From Hamadaea sp013361475 (GTDB taxonomy: Bacteria; Actinomycetota; Actinomycetes; Mycobacteriales; Micromonosporaceae): 64,000 nucleotides of DNA. The translations under genes and the position numbers were made by a program. The DNA lies in assembly GCF_040654195.1 (NCBI RefSeq), contig NZ_JBFAHM010000005.1, positions 496,001-560,000 on the forward strand, read 5' to 3'. Positions 61,504 through 64,000 of the stretch are shown here, piece by piece (position 1 is the stretch's first letter; the number at the start of each line of letters is the position of its first letter). The notes below the pieces were generated by a model. The model was not told where the DNA came from. It saw only the letters and a program-made list of their open reading frames with translations, and did no database searches.

Positions 61504-61572
61504 GGGCGCTGGATCAGGGTTCTAGGTCGAATCTTGGCGCAAGATTCGACCGGGAACCCTGATCCAGCGCCC
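61504..61572. repeat. Family A palindrome, copy A6
   Basis: Arms 61504-61536 and 61540-61572 (33 bp, the longest) around GCG. Interior dinucleotide is TA on the left and CC on the folded right arm. It separates the convergent subtilase and ABC-exporter genes. Confidence 0.94.
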
Positions 61573-61586
61573 ACATGGGCAGCCGG

Positions 61587-63347
61587 TCAGAGGAGTGAGG
61601 CGTATGCCCCGGCGGAAGCGACGAGGGAGTCGTGCGTACCGGTCTCGACGATCCGGCCGTCGCGCATGACGACGATGCGGTCGGCGGTGCGGATCGTCGA
61701 CAGCCGGTGTGCGACGACGAATACCGTACGCCCGTGGACCAGCCGTTCCAGGGCCTGCTGGATGAGGCGTTCGGAGTGGGTGTCCAGAGCCGAGGTCGCC
61801 TCGTCGAGCACCAGGATGCGGGGGTCGCGGATCAGTGCCCGGGCGATGGCCAGCCGCTGCCGCTGGCCGCCGGACAGCCGCGCCCCGCGTTCGCCCACGA
61901 CGGTGTCGACCCCGTCGGGCAGGGCGTCGATGAAGTCGAGCGCGTTGGCGTCGGCCAGCGCTTCGCGTACGCGCTCCAGCGAGACGTCGGGCAGCCCGTA
62001 GGCGACGTTGTCGCGGATCGTGCCCTCGAACAGGATGGGCTCCTGGGGCACCACCGAGACGAAGGTCCGGTAAGACCGGAGGTCCAACTCCTGCATGTCC
62101 CGGCCGTCCAGCAGGATCCGGCCGGACGTCGGCCGCAGGAATCCGATGACCAGGTTGAGCACGGTCGACTTCCCCGCGCCGGACGCCCCGACGAAGGCGA
62201 TCCGTTCCCCGGCCGCCACCGTCAGGTTGAAGTCCTCGACGGCCGCGCCTGATCCGCCCGCGTACGCGTACCCGACGGAATCGAAGGCGACCTCGCCCCG
62301 CACCTCGGTGACCTTCGCCTTGGCCTCGTTGGTCTCCAGGTCGGGTTCCTGGAGGACCTCGCCGACGGAGCGGACCGATTCGAGGCCGCGCACGAAGATC
62401 GGGCCGAGGCTCATGAGCCCGGTGGTGGCGGAGGTGAGCGTGCCGAAGAACGCGCTGAGCATCACGACGTCGCCGGGGGTGATCCAGCCCGAGTACGCCG
62501 CGAGCGCCGCGCTGGTGAGGCAGCCCGCGCCGAGCACGTTGAGCGTCGTCCAGGCGAGCGCGCCGAAGCGGCCGTTGAGCACGTCGACCCGTAGGCCGGC
62601 TTCGAAGACCCGCCACAGCGTGCCGTCGACCCGGCGGAGGGCGGTCCGTTCGAGGCCGTGCGCGCGGGTGATCGGGATGAGGGTCGTCATCTCGGAGACG
62701 CGGGTCGACAACTGCTCGACCTCGCGGCGGAACCGTTCGTTGTCGGTACGCATCCGCCCGCGCAGCTTCATGGCCAGGACCGCGGCGCACGGGACGATGA
62801 CCACGAAGACGGGCAGGAACGCGGGCGCCCGGAAGGCGATCACGATCAGCCCGCCGAGCAGCATCATCACCGCGCTCAGCCCGATGTCGCCGGTCTGCTG
62901 CACCATCTGCTCGACGTTCTCGACGTCGCGGATCACCTTGTTCTGCAACGCCCCGGCGCTCATCCGGGAGTAGTAGCCGATGGACAGCTGCTGCATGCGG
63001 TGGCACAACCCGGAGCGCAACCGGGTGCCCATGCGGCGTACCGTCCCCGCCCAGCAGCGGACGTAGAGGACGTGGAACGGGTAGTTCAGGCTCAATGACG
63101 CGATGAGCAGACCGGCCGACAGCCACAGCTCGGCGACCGGCCGGTGCTGGACGACGACGTCGATGAGGTTGGCGGTGACCAGCGGCAACAGCCAGGTGGG
63201 GCTGTGTTTGAGGGCGAAGGCGAGGATGCCGAGCGCCAGTCGGCGGCGGTCCTGTCTCAGCAGGTACGCGACGGTGCGTACGGGGTGTTCGCCGGAGTAA
63301 CGATGATCGAGGGGGTCGGCGTGTGCGGACACGACCTTGATCTTCAC
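61587..63347 (-). CDS. ABC exporter, fused membrane and ATPase domains
   Basis: A 586-residue half-transporter from GTG 63347 (read MKIKVVSAHADPLDHRYSGE); GTG five codons later is also possible. The ABC_membrane domain has six helices (ILAFALKHSPTWLLPLVTAN, LIASLSLNYPFHVLYV, AVMMLLGGLIVIAF). The ATPase has Walker A GASGAGKST, signature LSGGQRQRLAIARA, Walker B ILVLDEATSALD and H-loop VAHRLS. It resembles MdlB/LmrA-like lipid or drug exporters and would act as a homodimer. It starts 52 bp after the end of the kinase gene. Confidence 0.93.
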   Translation of the reverse strand: MKIKVVSAHADPLDHRYSGEHPVRTVAYLLRQDRRRLALGILAFALKHSPTWLLPLVTANLIDVVVQHRPVAELWLSAGLLIASLSLNYPFHVLYVRCWAGTVRRMGTRLRSGLCHRMQQLSIGYYSRMSAGALQNKVIRDVENVEQMVQQTGDIGLSAVMMLLGGLIVIAFRAPAFLPVFVVIVPCAAVLAMKLRGRMRTDNERFRREVEQLSTRVSEMTTLIPITRAHGLERTALRRVDGTLWRVFEAGLRVDVLNGRFGALAWTTLNVLGAGCLTSAALAAYSGWITPGDVVMLSAFFGTLTSATTGLMSLGPIFVRGLESVRSVGEVLQEPDLETNEAKAKVTEVRGEVAFDSVGYAYAGGSGAAVEDFNLTVAAGERIAFVGASGAGKSTVLNLVIGFLRPTSGRILLDGRDMQELDLRSYRTFVSVVPQEPILFEGTIRDNVAYGLPDVSLERVREALADANALDFIDALPDGVDTVVGERGARLSGGQRQRLAIARALIRDPRILVLDEATSALDTHSERLIQQALERLVHGRTVFVVAHRLSTIRTADRIVVMRDGRIVETGTHDSLVASAGAYASLL

Positions 63348-63399
63348 CCGGAGGCGGTGGTCGGGGGCAAGAGGCGCCGGGTGTTTCCGGACACACGGA

Positions 63400-64000
63400 C
63401 TACAGGGCGTTCTCCAGCTGGTCGATGAGAGCGGTGAGCCGTTCGGCCGTGGCCGCGTCGAGCTGACCGTCCTCGGCGAAGTCGGTGACCTTCTTCCGGA
63501 GGTCGCCGACCTTGTCCGCCGCCTCGTCCGGATCGTCGTCCAGCTTCTTGCGGATGTCGTCGATGCGGCGGCTCAGATCCCGCGCCCGGCTGTTCGGCAG
63601 TCCGGCGGAGTCCACCACGGCGGCGATCTCGTCGAGGATGTCCTCGGGCGACCTGGCCTCGGCGCTGGACGGCGACGGGCTCGGCTCGTCCGACGGCGTG
63701 GACGCCGGGGCCGCCGACGTGGCGGTGCCCTGCGGCGGAAGCGTCGCAGACCGGTCGGAGAGGCTGTAGATCAGCATGATCACCAACAGCACCGCCAGCG
63801 CGCCGCCGGTGAGGAGGAACGCCGGGAGCAGCCGCGAGCGCCGCTGGGGCGGCTTCGACGGCAGCGCGGCCACCATGGTCGGCGGGGGCGCTGCGGTGGG
63901 CCGGGCGACCCCAGCGGCGTACGCCGTCGGCGCGGGACCGCTGCCGAGCGCGGTGGGCAGCGCGGCAGCCAGCGCGGACGCGGTCGGCCGCCGGTTCGGG
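63400..64000 (-). CDS. C-terminal part of a probable Ser/Thr protein kinase (5' end beyond window)
   Basis: About 199 codons, open to the right edge. The first visible residues, RRPTASALAAALPTALGSGP, match the end of a Pkn-type kinase catalytic domain (subdomain XI RPTA-ALAAAL). A Pro/Ala/Thr linker leads to RRSRLLPAFLLTGGALAVLL as the single membrane segment. Then a Ser/Pro stalk and a soluble extracellular domain of about 95 residues (EDILDEIAAVVDSAGLPNSR, RIDDIRKKLDDDPDEAADKV, LTALIDQLENAL), which is helical and unlike PASTA. If only the part from ATG 63876 is read, it looks like a standalone membrane protein; the longer open frame argues for the kinase. Confidence 0.7.
   Translation of the reverse strand, partial: PNRRPTASALAAALPTALGSGPAPTAYAAGVARPTAAPPPTMVAALPSKPPQRRSRLLPAFLLTGGALAVLLVIMLIYSLSDRSATLPPQGTATSAAPASTPSDEPSPSPSSAEARSPEDILDEIAAVVDSAGLPNSRARDLSRRIDDIRKKLDDDPDEAADKVGDLRKKVTDFAEDGQLDAATAERLTALIDQLENAL

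Overview
The window is about 70% GC. It is rich in GTACGC-type hexamers, carries many 4-bp ATGA/GTGA gene overlaps, and encodes numerous secreted enzymes. DUF397, a SigE-type sigma factor, LexA/CebR/CsoR-type sites and tandem dynamin-like GTPases also point to a mycelial actinobacterium, most likely Micromonosporaceae (Micromonospora/Actinoplanes-like). That placement is inference from gene content and base use; no rRNA or tRNA gene is present. The window is chromosomal in character. It holds no phage, no transposase and no CRISPR array, but it does hold dispersed palindromic repeats.

Layout. 1-4.2 kb: the 5' part of a molybdopterin nitrate-reductase-like gene, divergent from a PAS-GGDEF-EAL protein. 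4.2-10.4 kb: a secreted Hcp-like protein, then a response regulator/histidine kinase pair divergent from a four-gene lipoprotein-adaptor-ATPase-permease export operon. 10.4-18.2 kb: a secreted SpaA-type protein, dinB with a LexA box, an acyl-CoA-binding protein, three methyltransferases, DUF1232 and HIT proteins, a TetR regulator and a frameshifted HTH gene. 18.2-22.8 kb: a secreted subtilase and a modular GH8 glycanase. 22.8-26.0 kb: two translationally coupled dynamin-like GTPases. 26.2-31.6 kb: a small membrane protein, a coiled-coil exported protein, and a copper-type operon (DUF6153, DUF305, P-type ATPase with a CPD motif) under a CsoR-like site. 31.6-42.6 kb: CNNM/CBS protein, a sigma factor with an associated membrane protein, DUF1801, membrane and stress proteins, a TetR operon, DJ-1/PfpI, Asp-box and PHP proteins, an ion channel and a YflT-like protein. 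42.6-47.1 kb: a LacI/CebR-like regulator, a GH16 laminarinase-type enzyme and a glycosyltransferase, tied together by GGGAGCGCTCCC-type operators. 47.2-64 kb: DUF397, an FAD monooxygenase/TetR pair, an amidohydrolase, an L,D-transpeptidase, an M28 peptidase with two P-domains, an Hsp20-MerR unit, a LuxR-type regulator divergent from a giant subtilase with Asp-box repeats, an ABC exporter, and the tail of a probable Ser/Thr kinase.

The most unusual structure is a family of nearly perfect palindromes of about 65 bp (family A). Five intact copies and one decayed copy lie at 4.1, 28.1, 41.4, 49.8, 51.6 and 61.5 kb. They have a constant GCGCTGGATCAGGG end and a constant TCGAATCTTG core, with a variable interior dinucleotide and a variable loop triplet. 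One copy shows a compensatory base change, one is followed by a 24-bp tandem expansion of its 3' half, and the decayed copy is read through inside a copper-operon gene. A second family (B, two copies) and a related single element (C, next to a 14-15 bp minisatellite) share GATCA-containing ends. No gap longer than about 300 bases lacks a gene.
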